A DNA stretch of 61,446 bases, from contig NZ_JXCA02000001.1 of assembly GCF_000828085.3 (NCBI RefSeq), forward strand, positions 1,069,641 to 1,131,086. The letters are read 5' to 3'. Shown here one piece after another: positions 33,467 to 41,836 of this stretch (positions within the stretch are counted from its first letter, which is position 1; each line of letters begins with the position of its first letter). The position numbers were made by a program, and so were the translations under genes. The stretch is from Scytonema tolypothrichoides VB-61278 (GTDB lineage: Bacteria; Cyanobacteriota; Cyanobacteriia; Cyanobacteriales; Nostocaceae). The notes under the pieces were generated by a model. That model was not told where the DNA came from. It ran no database searches and was given only the letters and a program-made list of their open reading frames with translations.

Positions 33467-33506
33467 ACCCCCGTCTATTTGTTACCTCAAGCAAACGGAG
33501 ATTTTT
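33467..33506 (+). terminator. decayed terminator after copy 2
   Basis: The left arm ACCCCCGTCT is intact but the right arm reads AAACGGAGAT, leaving a short imperfect stem followed by TTTTTG. Confidence 0.5.
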
Positions 33507-33709
33507 GCTTTGAGATGATTTTCCTAGAATTAAATGTTCTTGGGTAATGATGGCTGAGACTATCTTGAAATGGAGAATCAGGATAATAAGCCGAGTTTTG
33601 CATGAAAACTGCATAAGTTGATTTTGCTGCCAACTATTACTTTTGCAGGGGGGAAGGAAATAACTTTCTCCTTCAAAGGAACTTGACTCAAACTCAACAC
33701 AGGAGAATT

Positions 33710-33958
33710 ATGTCTACTCAAGCTCATCCTATTCTACAAAAAGGTAGCAAAGGTGAATCAGTCAAACGTTTGCAAGACTTGCTGAATCGAGCTGATCGTA
33801 AACAAAACTTCGGAGATCCTCCTCCTTTAAATGCTGACGGAGATTTTGGAAACAATACAGAGACAGCTGTTAAGCTCTTCCAAAAATATTATGGACTATC
33901 TATCGATGGAATCGCTGGTCCTAAAACCTGGGAGAAATTAGAGCAAGTAGTACGTTAG
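33710..33958 (+). CDS. single-domain peptidoglycan-binding protein, copy 3
   Basis: 82 aa from ATG 33710 (MSTQAHPILQKGSKGESVKR), preceded by CAGGAGAATT; the frame is open further upstream (33683) but the paralogues fix the start. The domain is intact: NADGDFGNNTETAVKLFQKY and LSIDGIAGPKTWEKL. It is the most diverged of the three. It ends before its own hairpin ACCGTCTTTC...GAAAGACGGT (33975-33999). Confidence 0.88.
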   Translation: MSTQAHPILQKGSKGESVKRLQDLLNRADRKQNFGDPPPLNADGDFGNNTETAVKLFQKYYGLSIDGIAGPKTWEKLEQVVR

Positions 33959-33974
33959 TGTCGTAGCTTTCTCA

Positions 33975-33999
33975 ACCGTCTTTCTTTGAGAAAGACGGT
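33975..33999 (+). terminator. terminator hairpin after copy 3
   Basis: ACCGTCTTTC-TTTGA-GAAAGACGGT, a 10-bp perfect stem, unrelated in sequence to the hairpins of copies 1 and 2; no strong T tract. Confidence 0.55.
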
Positions 34000-34045
34000 G
34001 AGAAATTACTCTTACACCCATATACCCTTAGTCTTGATCGAAATT

Positions 34046-34090
34046 TCAAGCCCCAGACCGCCACGCGCAGCTTGCGGCGCTGCGCGATTT
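34046..34090. repeat. GC-rich dispersed repeat
   Basis: GCCACGCGCAGCTTGCGGCG with CGCTGCGCGATT; non-coding, between the triplication and the 75-aa gene. Confidence 0.5.
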
Positions 34091-34177
34091 ATTGATGGGG
34101 TTTCCCCTACACCCGTTTTGCTGACTCGTCGGGGTGCTACGTCTAGTCGTCTAAAGATTTACTTTATAAATGGTCTG

Positions 34178-34405
34178 TTACTTGTAGTAACAGTGTTCAA
34201 TCCAAATTCGCATTTCTTCTTCAGAACCAAAACAAGCAGAACGTCCTGTTAATGGATCATAGGCGTGCCAAGAAAAAGTACGACCACAACGGTCTGATTC
34301 TTGCCATACTTGCAGTTCAGAACCGCTAAACAGCCATGTAACAACACCTTGCCAAATGTTTTTCATTGTTGGCAATATTTCTTTGGAAAACTTAATGATT
34401 TTCAT
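34178..34405 (-). CDS. small conserved cyanobacterial protein
   Basis: 75 aa. Tryptophan-rich: IWQGVVTWLFSGSELQVWQE, then WHAYDPLTGRSACFGSEEEM and RIWIEHCYY. The block DPLTGRSACFGSEEEMRIWI is a pattern I recognise from small hypothetical proteins of filamentous cyanobacteria; function unknown. An internal Met (residue 14) is a possible alternative start. Divergent from the MocR regulator gene. Confidence 0.7.
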   Translation of the reverse strand: MKIIKFSKEILPTMKNIWQGVVTWLFSGSELQVWQESDRCGRTFSWHAYDPLTGRSACFGSEEEMRIWIEHCYYK

Positions 34406-34563
34406 AGCAAAATGACTTGAGAGAAGTTTAGAGGTTTTGAGTGATGAGTCGCAAATGCTGAGTCATTCATCGCACTCACTCATTTCTCATAACTGTTGGG
34501 TGAACTATTACTTTTACCTTCGCTCAAGAATTTATAACTGAGAAGGTACAGTTTTTGCAGATT

Positions 34564-34575
34564 TGTACTAGTACA
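34564..34575. promoter_or_regulatory. palindromic operator candidate, site 1
   Basis: TGTACTAGTACA, a perfect 12-bp palindrome, 129 bases upstream of the MocR-type regulator start. A TTGACA -35-like hexamer follows at 34586. Confidence 0.55.
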
Positions 34576-34617
34576 GTTAAGCCTCTTGACAACTGTTCTA
34601 TTAAAAATTCCACAAAC

Positions 34618-34629
34618 TGTACTAGTACA
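34618..34629. promoter_or_regulatory. palindromic operator candidate, site 2
   Basis: A second exact TGTACTAGTACA, 54 bases from site 1 (about five helical turns), with mirrored flanks (TTGTAC...ACAGTT versus AACTGTAC...ACAA). Confidence 0.55.
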
Positions 34630-34692
34630 ACAGAAGAAAAATCGTTTATATTGCCAGTATTGATGATTTTGTTGTCATTAATGGTGCGCCAG

Positions 34693-36186
34693 ATGAAGAT
34701 TTTATTAGAGAAACAATCGTCTAAACCTATATATTTGCAGATACGCGATCGCATCAGTCGTCTCATTAAATCTGGCGCACTGCAAAGTGGCGATCGCCTA
34801 CCCTCAATCCGCTGTTTGGCACAAAGTTTGCAAGTTAACAAACTCACAATCATTGAAGCTTATAACGTTCTAGAAGCCGATGGTGTTGTGTGTGCGCGTC
34901 AAGGAGCAGGATATTTTGTCAGTAGCGTTTCTGTTCCTTCTGCCAATTTGAAATCAACATTTGCCCCTGCACAAAATGTCATAATTCCAGAGCAAGGAGG
35001 AAGTTGTTTTTTTGATATGTACACGACTGGGGTGCACGCACAATCTCAGCCAGGAATTATTAACTTTAGTCTTGGTTTTCCTCATCCACCAAAAGATATA
35101 GATTTAATTGCTAGACGAGCACTTAGACAAACTCCAGATAGCTTATTTCAATACGATTTGCCTCAAGGACAACTGACTCTGCGCAGGCAAATTGCTCAGA
35201 TGTTGATTCAACAGGGAATGGAGATATCGGCAGATAATTTGATTATTACCAATGGCTCAGAACAAGGGCTATCATTGGCATTGCAACATCACATACAACC
35301 AGGGGACTGGGTGATTGTTGAGAGTCCTACATATTTTGGGGCGATCGCCATCCTGGAAAAATTAAAAGCCAAAATTATAGGTATTCCCATGACTGCGGAG
35401 GGGATGAATTTAGAGTTATTAGAGCAGTATCTCAAAAGTCATCGCCCAAAATTAATTTATACCATCAGTACCTTACAGAATCCTACAGGGATAACGACAA
35501 CTCAAGCACATCGCCAAGAATTACTCTCTTTAGCAGAAAAATACGAGTGTCCGATTTTAGAAGATAATGCTTATGAAGGACTATGTTTTGAAACGGTACC
35601 ACCACCAATTAAAGCTTTCGACAAACAAGATTTGGTGACTTATATAAACACTTTTTCTAAAACTTTGATGCCTGGTTTACGAGTCGGTTATATGGTAGTG
35701 ACAGGCAAATATTATCAAGAAATTCTTGAGCAAAAATTGCTCCATGATTTTCATACATCCACGATTTCCCAAGCAATAGTCAGCGAGTACTTAGCATCAG
35801 GACATCTCCGCCGTCACCTCAAGCAAATGCGTGCAGAACTTCTTCAAAGCCGTAATCTTATGCTTCAAGCCTTGGAGTGTTACTTTCCCGAAGAAGCACG
35901 GTGGACTGTTCCCAATGGTGGATTATTTCTTTGGGTGCAATTACCTGAGAATATTCCTACTAAGACAATTCGCATCGAAGCCTTATCTCAAAATGTCTTA
36001 GTTGCTTGTGGTTCAGGGTTTTTCCCAGACAAGAAAGGTTATCCAGCTATGCGGTTGAGTTATTGTCTCACACCGGAGGAGATTGAAAAAGGTATTTCTA
36101 GATTGGGTAAATTGTTGAAAAAACATCTTTACAAAGGGTGTGAAAGGATATCTAATAAGCATCAAAGACTTGTTCACAGCATTTAG
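34693..36186 (+). CDS. MocR-type regulator: GntR DNA-binding domain fused to a class I aminotransferase
   Basis: 497 aa from ATG 34693 (MKILLEKQSSKPIYLQIRDR). The frame is open to 34555, but that part contains the two palindromic operator sites and has no family match. Residues 1-~75 are a winged helix (SGDRLPSIRCLAQSLQVNKL). Residues ~125-480 are an aminotransferase fold with ITNGSEQGLSLA, the NPTG motif (TLQNPTGITT), ILEDNAYEG and the PLP lysine in TFSKTLMPGLRVGY. MocR proteins sense PLP or amino compounds and usually control a neighbouring gene; here autoregulation is likely. Confidence 0.88.
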   Translation: MKILLEKQSSKPIYLQIRDRISRLIKSGALQSGDRLPSIRCLAQSLQVNKLTIIEAYNVLEADGVVCARQGAGYFVSSVSVPSANLKSTFAPAQNVIIPEQGGSCFFDMYTTGVHAQSQPGIINFSLGFPHPPKDIDLIARRALRQTPDSLFQYDLPQGQLTLRRQIAQMLIQQGMEISADNLIITNGSEQGLSLALQHHIQPGDWVIVESPTYFGAIAILEKLKAKIIGIPMTAEGMNLELLEQYLKSHRPKLIYTISTLQNPTGITTTQAHRQELLSLAEKYECPILEDNAYEGLCFETVPPPIKAFDKQDLVTYINTFSKTLMPGLRVGYMVVTGKYYQEILEQKLLHDFHTSTISQAIVSEYLASGHLRRHLKQMRAELLQSRNLMLQALECYFPEEARWTVPNGGLFLWVQLPENIPTKTIRIEALSQNVLVACGSGFFPDKKGYPAMRLSYCLTPEEIEKGISRLGKLLKKHLYKGCERISNKHQRLVHSI

Positions 36187-36228
36187 ATAAGCTAATATTT
36201 TGTATTCCTGTTTAACATACAGCAGAAT

Positions 36229-36256
36229 TCAGGAGTCAGGAGTCAGGAGTCAGAAG
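36229..36256. repeat. STRR heptamer array
   Basis: Four units of CAGGAGT downstream of the MocR-type gene. Confidence 0.7.
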
Positions 36257-36444
36257 TAAAAAGGGCTTAAAGTCTGGCTTTTAGCTCTCAGTGTTGTACT
36301 TCATTTACTTGCAATGTGCTGTATCTGAGTGATAATTCATCCAGAAGATAGATGGAGTGATGAAGCAAAACTATCTCTTGGAGAGAAGAAATGACATTCC
36401 TATACTTCCTAAAATGTCACAAGTGTTAAATACGGAGTTTAGTT

Positions 36445-36642
36445 ATGTCTTATCCAGAAAACGAAAAATCTCAAGAACAAAGCACTGACGCTTCCGGTGG
36501 TTATCAAACCACTATTGACGAAGAAACCCGCAAGACAGGGGCTGCAACTGAAGTTGGTGCTAAAGAGTCTGCAAAACCAGAATCTGGCGGTAGCGACCAA
36601 TTTGTTGAGGGTGCTCCCAATCAGGGAACCGAAAAGCGTTAA
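36445..36642 (+). CDS. small hydrophilic, probably disordered protein
   Basis: 65 aa, nearly free of hydrophobic residues: rich in E, G, S, K and T (STDASGGYQTTIDEETRKTG). A conserved-looking start (MSYPENEKSQEQ) follows GGAG at a proper distance. Composition is like stress-related hydrophilins; no named domain recognised. Convergent with the GMC oxidoreductase gene. Confidence 0.6.
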   Translation: MSYPENEKSQEQSTDASGGYQTTIDEETRKTGAATEVGAKESAKPESGGSDQFVEGAPNQGTEKR

Positions 36643-36760
36643 GCTTCAATTCAACTCAAACCTGTCGTATTCACAAAATCACAGGTGGAATTGTGTGATA
36701 CAAACTGCACTTTTTCCACCTATTTTTTGTAATACCCCGTGATTTGATATCACACTCGCA

Positions 36761-38335
36761 CTAATTCAACCGTGAAATCAAATGTTCGCCAACGCGCAAC
36801 GCATTAGCCATAATCGTCAGCGCAGGACTCACACCGGAACTAGACGGGAAGAAACTGCTATCTACAATGTAGAGATTATCTACATCATGGGTGCGACAAT
36901 TAAGGTCGAGAACAGATGTTGTCGGATCTTCTCCAAAGCGACAAGTCCCACTCTGATGCGCGACAACTCGAATAGGCGTATTGCTATAAGGATAAACGCT
37001 TAACGGGAAGACTGCATTTTTTGTAGTTTTGTCTATAGCTTTCAACACCTCTGTCCAATGATAAATCAGACGATCATGAGCCTCGAAATTATTGGGCGTG
37101 TAATCCAGATGTAGCTTGGAACCTTGCACGCGCACTCTATTGTTGGAGTCAGGTAAATCTTCTGTTTGCAACCACCAACCTATTGTACGTGTTGCCAACT
37201 GTTGTAGTCCAAATCCCGGTATTAATCTTGATAGAAGAGACAACAAAGGCGGTGCTTCAGCAGGAATCATATCTTGAAGAATATTACCTGTATTTTGAAT
37301 ATGACCCATCGGATATTCAAAATCTGAGTCTCCCCAATAAAAATCGTGGACGCAAATCGTCTTTTGGAACACAGCAGGGTTGGGTGTAGCAGTGAGTTGG
37401 ACGACTGCTGAGAGTAGGTGTTTCATGAAATTGCGTCCCACCTGATCTGAACTATTTGCTAGTCCGGTGGGGTGTTTTTCATTCGCCGATCGCAACAACA
37501 AAGCTGCTGAGTTCACAGCACCACACGCCAAGACGACAATATTACCGAAAAATAGATAAGATTGACCAGCAATTTCCGCTTCAACAGCTTGCACTTCTCG
37601 ACCAGACGGACTAGTGTGTAAACACACAACTTTCGCGTCAGTTTTGAGAGTAACGTTAGGAAATTCTAAAGCCGGGACAACTCCTGAGACTTCAGCATCA
37701 GCTTTACCATCAATCTTACAAGGAAAGCCATCACAAGTTTTACAGCGAACACAAAGACTCTCATTCACATCACTTTCATTCAGCCTCAAGCCCAAAGGCA
37801 GATATCCTGGATGCAGTCCTTGATTAGAGATAGCATCACAAATTTGCTGCATCCGGGGTTCGTGGCTTATTGGAGGATAAGGATAATCTTCACTCCTAGG
37901 AGGCTCTGTTGGATCGTCTCCTTGTTTACCATGAACAAAGTACAGCTTTTCTGCTTCTGTGTAGTAGGGTTCAAAGTCTTGGTATTTTAGAGACCATTCT
38001 GGAGAAATACCGTCTTGATGTTGAACCTTCTCAAAATCCTTTTCTCGCATCCGTAACAAAGCCGCACCATAAACCTTGGTGTTCCCTCCTACCCAATAGT
38101 TGGTTTGAGGACGAAAAGGCTCTCCAGAAATATCGTACCACTGTTCATGAGTGTGATAACGTCCTTTTCCAAAAACCTCTCCGGCATTCCAATTATCATT
38201 TTCTTTGGGTAAGAAATTGCCTCTCTCCAGGACAAGAATTTTCTTACCTGTTGGTGCAAGTTTGTGTAATAATGTACCTCCACCCGCACCTGTACCGACG
38301 ATAATCAAATCATAGTGTTGGTCATCAATAATCAT
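36761..38335 (-). CDS. GMC-family oxidoreductase
   Basis: 524 aa. An N-terminal FAD-binding Rossmann motif (LIIVGTGAGGGTLLHKL, ADP ribose Glu in VLERG), the substrate domain, and the C-terminal GMC block with GTCRFGEDP, THDVDNLYIVDSSFFPSSSG and NPALT-like SPALTIMANAL. Residues ~192-208 hold a four-cysteine motif CVRCKTCDGFPCK, unusual for simple GMC enzymes but seen in some cyanobacterial members. It follows ctaE by 83 bases on the same strand and is likely the last gene of the oxidase operon; it oxidises an alcohol, sugar or lipid. Confidence 0.88.
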   Translation of the reverse strand: MIIDDQHYDLIIVGTGAGGGTLLHKLAPTGKKILVLERGNFLPKENDNWNAGEVFGKGRYHTHEQWYDISGEPFRPQTNYWVGGNTKVYGAALLRMREKDFEKVQHQDGISPEWSLKYQDFEPYYTEAEKLYFVHGKQGDDPTEPPRSEDYPYPPISHEPRMQQICDAISNQGLHPGYLPLGLRLNESDVNESLCVRCKTCDGFPCKIDGKADAEVSGVVPALEFPNVTLKTDAKVVCLHTSPSGREVQAVEAEIAGQSYLFFGNIVVLACGAVNSAALLLRSANEKHPTGLANSSDQVGRNFMKHLLSAVVQLTATPNPAVFQKTICVHDFYWGDSDFEYPMGHIQNTGNILQDMIPAEAPPLLSLLSRLIPGFGLQQLATRTIGWWLQTEDLPDSNNRVRVQGSKLHLDYTPNNFEAHDRLIYHWTEVLKAIDKTTKNAVFPLSVYPYSNTPIRVVAHQSGTCRFGEDPTTSVLDLNCRTHDVDNLYIVDSSFFPSSSGVSPALTIMANALRVGEHLISRLN

Positions 38336-38418
38336 AGGATTTCTCCTCTTTTAAGGCTGTAGATAAACAAGTAAAACCCAAATTTGACAACTTAAAAAAA
38401 TGATTTATCAACCTTCCT

Positions 38419-39021
38419 TCACTGCCAGATATAAATGAGAACAAACAAAATAATCCAAATGACATCAACAAAGTGCCAAAACAATGATGTCGCATTTACA
38501 CCAAAGTGACTTGAATCATAATTACCCGGAATAAACGAGCGAGCAAAAATTATTGTTTGTAAAATGATTCCAGTCAGAACGTGCAAACCGTGAAAACCAG
38601 TCAACAAGTAGAACGTCCCACCAAAAACACCGCTGGTAAAGCCAAAAGCAAGATGATTCCATTCAATCGCCTGTCCAACAAGGAAGTAAGTTCCCATTGC
38701 CATTGTTGTTAAAAGAAACAGACGAAATTGATTCAAATTGTGACGTACTAAGGCACGTTCTGCGAGATAAATCACAAAGCTACTGGCAACAAGAACTACC
38801 GTATTAATAGCGGGATCTTTAATTTCTAATCCAGAAACACCAGCGGGTAACCAGTCGGGAGTTGTTGTTTTGTAGACAATATATCCGGCGAAAAAACTTA
38901 AGAAAATGACACTTTCTGAGAGTAAAAACACAACAAAGCCGAACATTTTGTTGCCTTCTTCGTCGTGGGTATGCTCATGCAAAGGTTCCTGTATCTGTTC
39001 TGAAATCATGGAACTATCCAT
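38419..39021 (-). CDS. ctaE: heme-copper oxidase subunit III
   Basis: 200 aa with five transmembrane helices. Family marks: NKMFGFVVFLLSESVIFLSF (helix with the conserved Glu), AIEWNHLAFGFTSGVFGGTF and TGFHGLHVLTGII, ending SLFWHFVDVIWIILFVLIY. Length fits the short, five-helix subunit III. It lies 109 bases after ctaD in the same operon. Subunit III stabilises the oxidase and supports proton uptake. Confidence 0.92.
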   Translation of the reverse strand: MDSSMISEQIQEPLHEHTHDEEGNKMFGFVVFLLSESVIFLSFFAGYIVYKTTTPDWLPAGVSGLEIKDPAINTVVLVASSFVIYLAERALVRHNLNQFRLFLLTTMAMGTYFLVGQAIEWNHLAFGFTSGVFGGTFYLLTGFHGLHVLTGIILQTIIFARSFIPGNYDSSHFGVNATSLFWHFVDVIWIILFVLIYIWQ

Positions 39022-39130
39022 TGATGAAATTCTCCTTTACTTGACGGCTGATTATTTGTACTTATTCGTTGGTAGTTAGTACAACTAACCACCAACAGTA
39101 ATTACAAGAAATACGTTTATTTCTCTCAAT

Positions 39131-40813
39131 CTACGATTTGTGATGATGAACTTGACCAGCAGCAGCGACTAATGGTTCAGATTTCCCATAACCATATGGT
39201 TCAGAAATTATCACAGGAATTTCTTCAAAATTCTCTACAGGTGGTGGTGAAGAAACCAACCACTCTAGTCCAATTGCCCGCCAAGGATTTTTAGGAGCCT
39301 GCTTTCCATGCATCCAGGAAGCTATCATATTCAGAATGAAAGGTAAAGTGGACATTCCTAATAAAAACGCTCCAAGACTGGCAACAATATTCCAGAATTC
39401 ATACTCAGGAGCGTAGGAAGAAACGCGACGCAACATTCCTTGTAATCCTAATGGATGCATTGGGAAAAAGTTAAGATTAGTGCCAATAAATGCGAGCCAA
39501 AAATGCAACTGACCCCAGCCTTCATAATACATACGTCCAGTCATCTTGGGGAACCAGTGGTATATAGCAGCAAACATCCCCATTGTCACTGTCCCATACA
39601 AAACGTAGTGAAAATGACCCACCACATAATATGTATTGTTAACGTGAACATCAATTGGAACAGAAGAAAGTGTAATGCCAGTTATTCCTGCAAACACGAA
39701 CAATATTAATCCACCTAACGCGAATAGCATTGGTGTATTTAACCGCAACTTACCTCCCCAGATAGTTGCAACCCAAGCAAAAACTTTAATACCTGTAGGC
39801 ACAGAAACGAACATTGTCGAGAGCATAAAAATCATCCGCATCCAGCCCGGAGTTCCACTCACATACAAATGGTGTACCCAAACTAAAGCACTGACTCCAG
39901 CAATCAAGAGTGATGAAATTGCAACGACTTTGTAACCGAACAGAGGTTTACGAGCATACACAGGAAAGATTTCTGAAAAAATCCCGAAGACGGGCAGAAT
40001 AATGACGTAAACCGCAGGGTGAGAATAGAACCAGAAAAAGTGTTGGAAAAGAACTGCATTACCTCCCTTTGCAGGGTCAAAAAAGCTCGTTCCAACTGTT
40101 AAGTCAAACAGAAGCATGACTGCGCCTGCAGTTAAGGCAGGGAGTCCAAAGAGTTGGATAATCTGGGCGCTAAAGACTGCCCAGACAAACAGAGGCATCC
40201 GGAAGAATGTCATGCCTGGTGCACGCATCTTGACAATAGTTGTCACAAAGTTGACTGCTCCCATAATCGAGGAAACCCCCGATATTGCCACAGCCAAAAG
40301 CCAGACAAATTGACCATTGATCAATTGACCTGAGGGGTTTTGCAAACTGACAGGAGGGTAAGACCACCAGCCTGCTTGTGCTGGACCACCTGGAACAAAG
40401 AAGCTCGCCATCAGCAAAATTCCGGCTATGGGAACCATCCAGAAGGCAACGGCATTCAAGCGGGGAAATGCCATATCTCGCGCCCCAATCATTAACGGCA
40501 CAAGGTAGTTGGCAAAACCTACCAATACTGGAAACGTCCAACCGAATAACATCACTGTGCCATGCATAGTAAACATAGCATTGTAGACTGTGCGATCAAC
40601 GAGGTCTGATTCCGGGGTAATCAGTTCTCCCCGAATCACCATTGCAAATATGCCGCCAACAAGGAAGAAAATGAAAGCAGTGACGATGTACTGGATACCA
40701 ATGACCTTGTGATCAGTGCTAAAGCTGAAGTATCGTTTCCAGCCTGTTGCGGCTTCGTGGTGAGGTTTTCCACCACTATTTAGATTGATGTCTTTAATAG
40801 AAATATTAGTCAT
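39131..40813 (-). CDS. ctaD: heme-copper oxidase subunit I (A2-type, YS motif)
   Basis: 560 aa, 12 predicted helices. All metal ligands are visible: heme His H84 (FTMHGTVMLF) and H402, CuB H265, H314 and H315 (WVHHLYVSG), high-spin heme H400 (VGHFHYV), and the cross-linked Tyr Y269. The helix-VI motif is FYSHPAVY, so the proton-donor Glu of A1 oxidases is replaced by Ala267 and a YS pair precedes it, as in A2-type enzymes. It reduces O2 to water while pumping protons. It sits between ctaC and ctaE. Confidence 0.95.
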   Translation of the reverse strand: MTNISIKDINLNSGGKPHHEAATGWKRYFSFSTDHKVIGIQYIVTAFIFFLVGGIFAMVIRGELITPESDLVDRTVYNAMFTMHGTVMLFGWTFPVLVGFANYLVPLMIGARDMAFPRLNAVAFWMVPIAGILLMASFFVPGGPAQAGWWSYPPVSLQNPSGQLINGQFVWLLAVAISGVSSIMGAVNFVTTIVKMRAPGMTFFRMPLFVWAVFSAQIIQLFGLPALTAGAVMLLFDLTVGTSFFDPAKGGNAVLFQHFFWFYSHPAVYVIILPVFGIFSEIFPVYARKPLFGYKVVAISSLLIAGVSALVWVHHLYVSGTPGWMRMIFMLSTMFVSVPTGIKVFAWVATIWGGKLRLNTPMLFALGGLILFVFAGITGITLSSVPIDVHVNNTYYVVGHFHYVLYGTVTMGMFAAIYHWFPKMTGRMYYEGWGQLHFWLAFIGTNLNFFPMHPLGLQGMLRRVSSYAPEYEFWNIVASLGAFLLGMSTLPFILNMIASWMHGKQAPKNPWRAIGLEWLVSSPPPVENFEEIPVIISEPYGYGKSEPLVAAAGQVHHHKS

Positions 40814-40842
40814 TTGTTATTTGTCCTTGCAAAACTCACAAA

Positions 40843-41754
40843 TCACAACGGATTGCTGTAATTGACTAGAGGAGGCTGTGCAGGCTCAACTGTAGCCCAG
40901 CCAGTTTTGATAGGTTCTTGTGTTTTCTGGATATACTCAGCAGCAGCTTGATTGGGTGCAGCAGATGGCTTTTGAGTTGCTGCTTGTGCAAGCCATTGAG
41001 CGTAATCTTCAGGGGATTCAACAACAACATTCGCCTGCATGGTAGCAAAGTAAGTACCGCTAAATTGGGAATCGGTTAATCGATATTTGCCTACGCGAAT
41101 GGGGGTGAATTCAAAATCAATTGTGCGTTTGGGAATGATGTCTTGCTTGAGTCGGAAAGCGGGAATATAAAAGCCGTGGATCACGTCTTCTGATTGCAGT
41201 GCTAAACGAACGCGGCGATCGCTAGGCAAATGCAATTCGGTACTAGTGATACCTTGATTGGGGTAGCGAAATACCCAAGCCCACTGTTTAGCATTGACTT
41301 CAATATTTTCCACAGGTTCAGTTGAGGAGTCAACAGGCGCAGCATAAGCTGATTCCATCCCCATTGGTGTATGCAGGTGCACAATTTCCATTGGACCACG
41401 AATTGCCATTTGGTCGTAAACTTGATAGCTATAGCCTGCAATCCATAACACAACTAAAATTGGGATAGCTGTCCAGACAACTTCCAGTGTGACATTTCCT
41501 TCAATCGGAGGACCATCTTTAAAGTCATATCTACCAGCTCGATGGAAAGTCACGGAGTATATAACAGTTGCAGTCACTCCAACAAAGATGAATGCGCCCA
41601 GTGTGACAAGAAAGCTGAACAAATCATCTATCAATTGCGATTCTGCTGCAGCTTGTGGGGGAAGCCAAGAATAAGCCTGCTGTCCTACCCAGAGACTGAT
41701 AAGAGTGAGGGCGATCGCACTTACAATGAGTCTCAAAACATTCCAGATTTTCAT
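40843..41754 (-). CDS. ctaC: oxidase subunit II without a CuA site (alternative terminal oxidase type)
   Basis: 303 aa from ATG 41754 (MKIWNVLRL); ATG 41760 adds two residues. Two N-terminal membrane helices and a cupredoxin domain. The copper motif that normally reads CxExCxxxHxxM reads DSQFSGTYFATM (228-239): both Cys, the Glu and the second His are lost and only Met239 remains; the earlier His (VIHGFYIP, H193) is kept. Loss of CuA is the mark of quinol-type subunits and of the cyanobacterial alternative oxidase (ARTO/cox3). The chain also has a C-terminal tail rich in Ala/Pro/Gln. Confidence 0.92.
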   Translation of the reverse strand: MKIWNVLRLIVSAIALTLISLWVGQQAYSWLPPQAAAESQLIDDLFSFLVTLGAFIFVGVTATVIYSVTFHRAGRYDFKDGPPIEGNVTLEVVWTAIPILVVLWIAGYSYQVYDQMAIRGPMEIVHLHTPMGMESAYAAPVDSSTEPVENIEVNAKQWAWVFRYPNQGITSTELHLPSDRRVRLALQSEDVIHGFYIPAFRLKQDIIPKRTIDFEFTPIRVGKYRLTDSQFSGTYFATMQANVVVESPEDYAQWLAQAATQKPSAAPNQAAAEYIQKTQEPIKTGWATVEPAQPPLVNYSNPL

Positions 41755-41815
41755 AGTCATTAGTCATCAGTCATCAGTTATCACTCACTAGTCATCAGTC
41801 ATTAGCAAAGAACAA
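41755..41815. repeat. STRR array at the ctaC start
   Basis: Units of TCATTAG/TCATCAG on the plus strand (CTAATGA/CTGATGA on the minus strand). The upstream ATG candidate of ctaC (41758-41760) lies in the last unit, and the ribosome-site region is repeat sequence. Confidence 0.7.
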
Positions 41816-41836
41816 ATGACTAAAGACTAGAATTAT

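Larger units (their letters stand above)
32208..33999. repeat. tandem triplication of a peptidoglycan-binding gene unit
   Basis: Three head-to-tail units, each with a leader (GCATAAGTTGATTTT...GGGGAAGGAAATAACTTTC), an 82-codon gene and a terminator. Genes begin at 32754, 33185 and 33710. Copies 1 and 2 are nearly identical through the shared 3' stretch AGTGTCTTAGCTTTCTATCG; copy 3 is more diverged. Unit 1's leader is interrupted by an IS630 remnant. Confidence 0.8.

Noticed and set aside
34555-34692. N-terminal extension of the MocR regulator
   Set aside because: It would translate the operator palindromes and promoter-like sequence; the GntR domain begins at the ATG 34693.
40843-41754. Ordinary cytochrome c oxidase subunit II
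   Set aside because: The CuA ligand motif is lost, so it is assigned to the alternative, CuA-less type.
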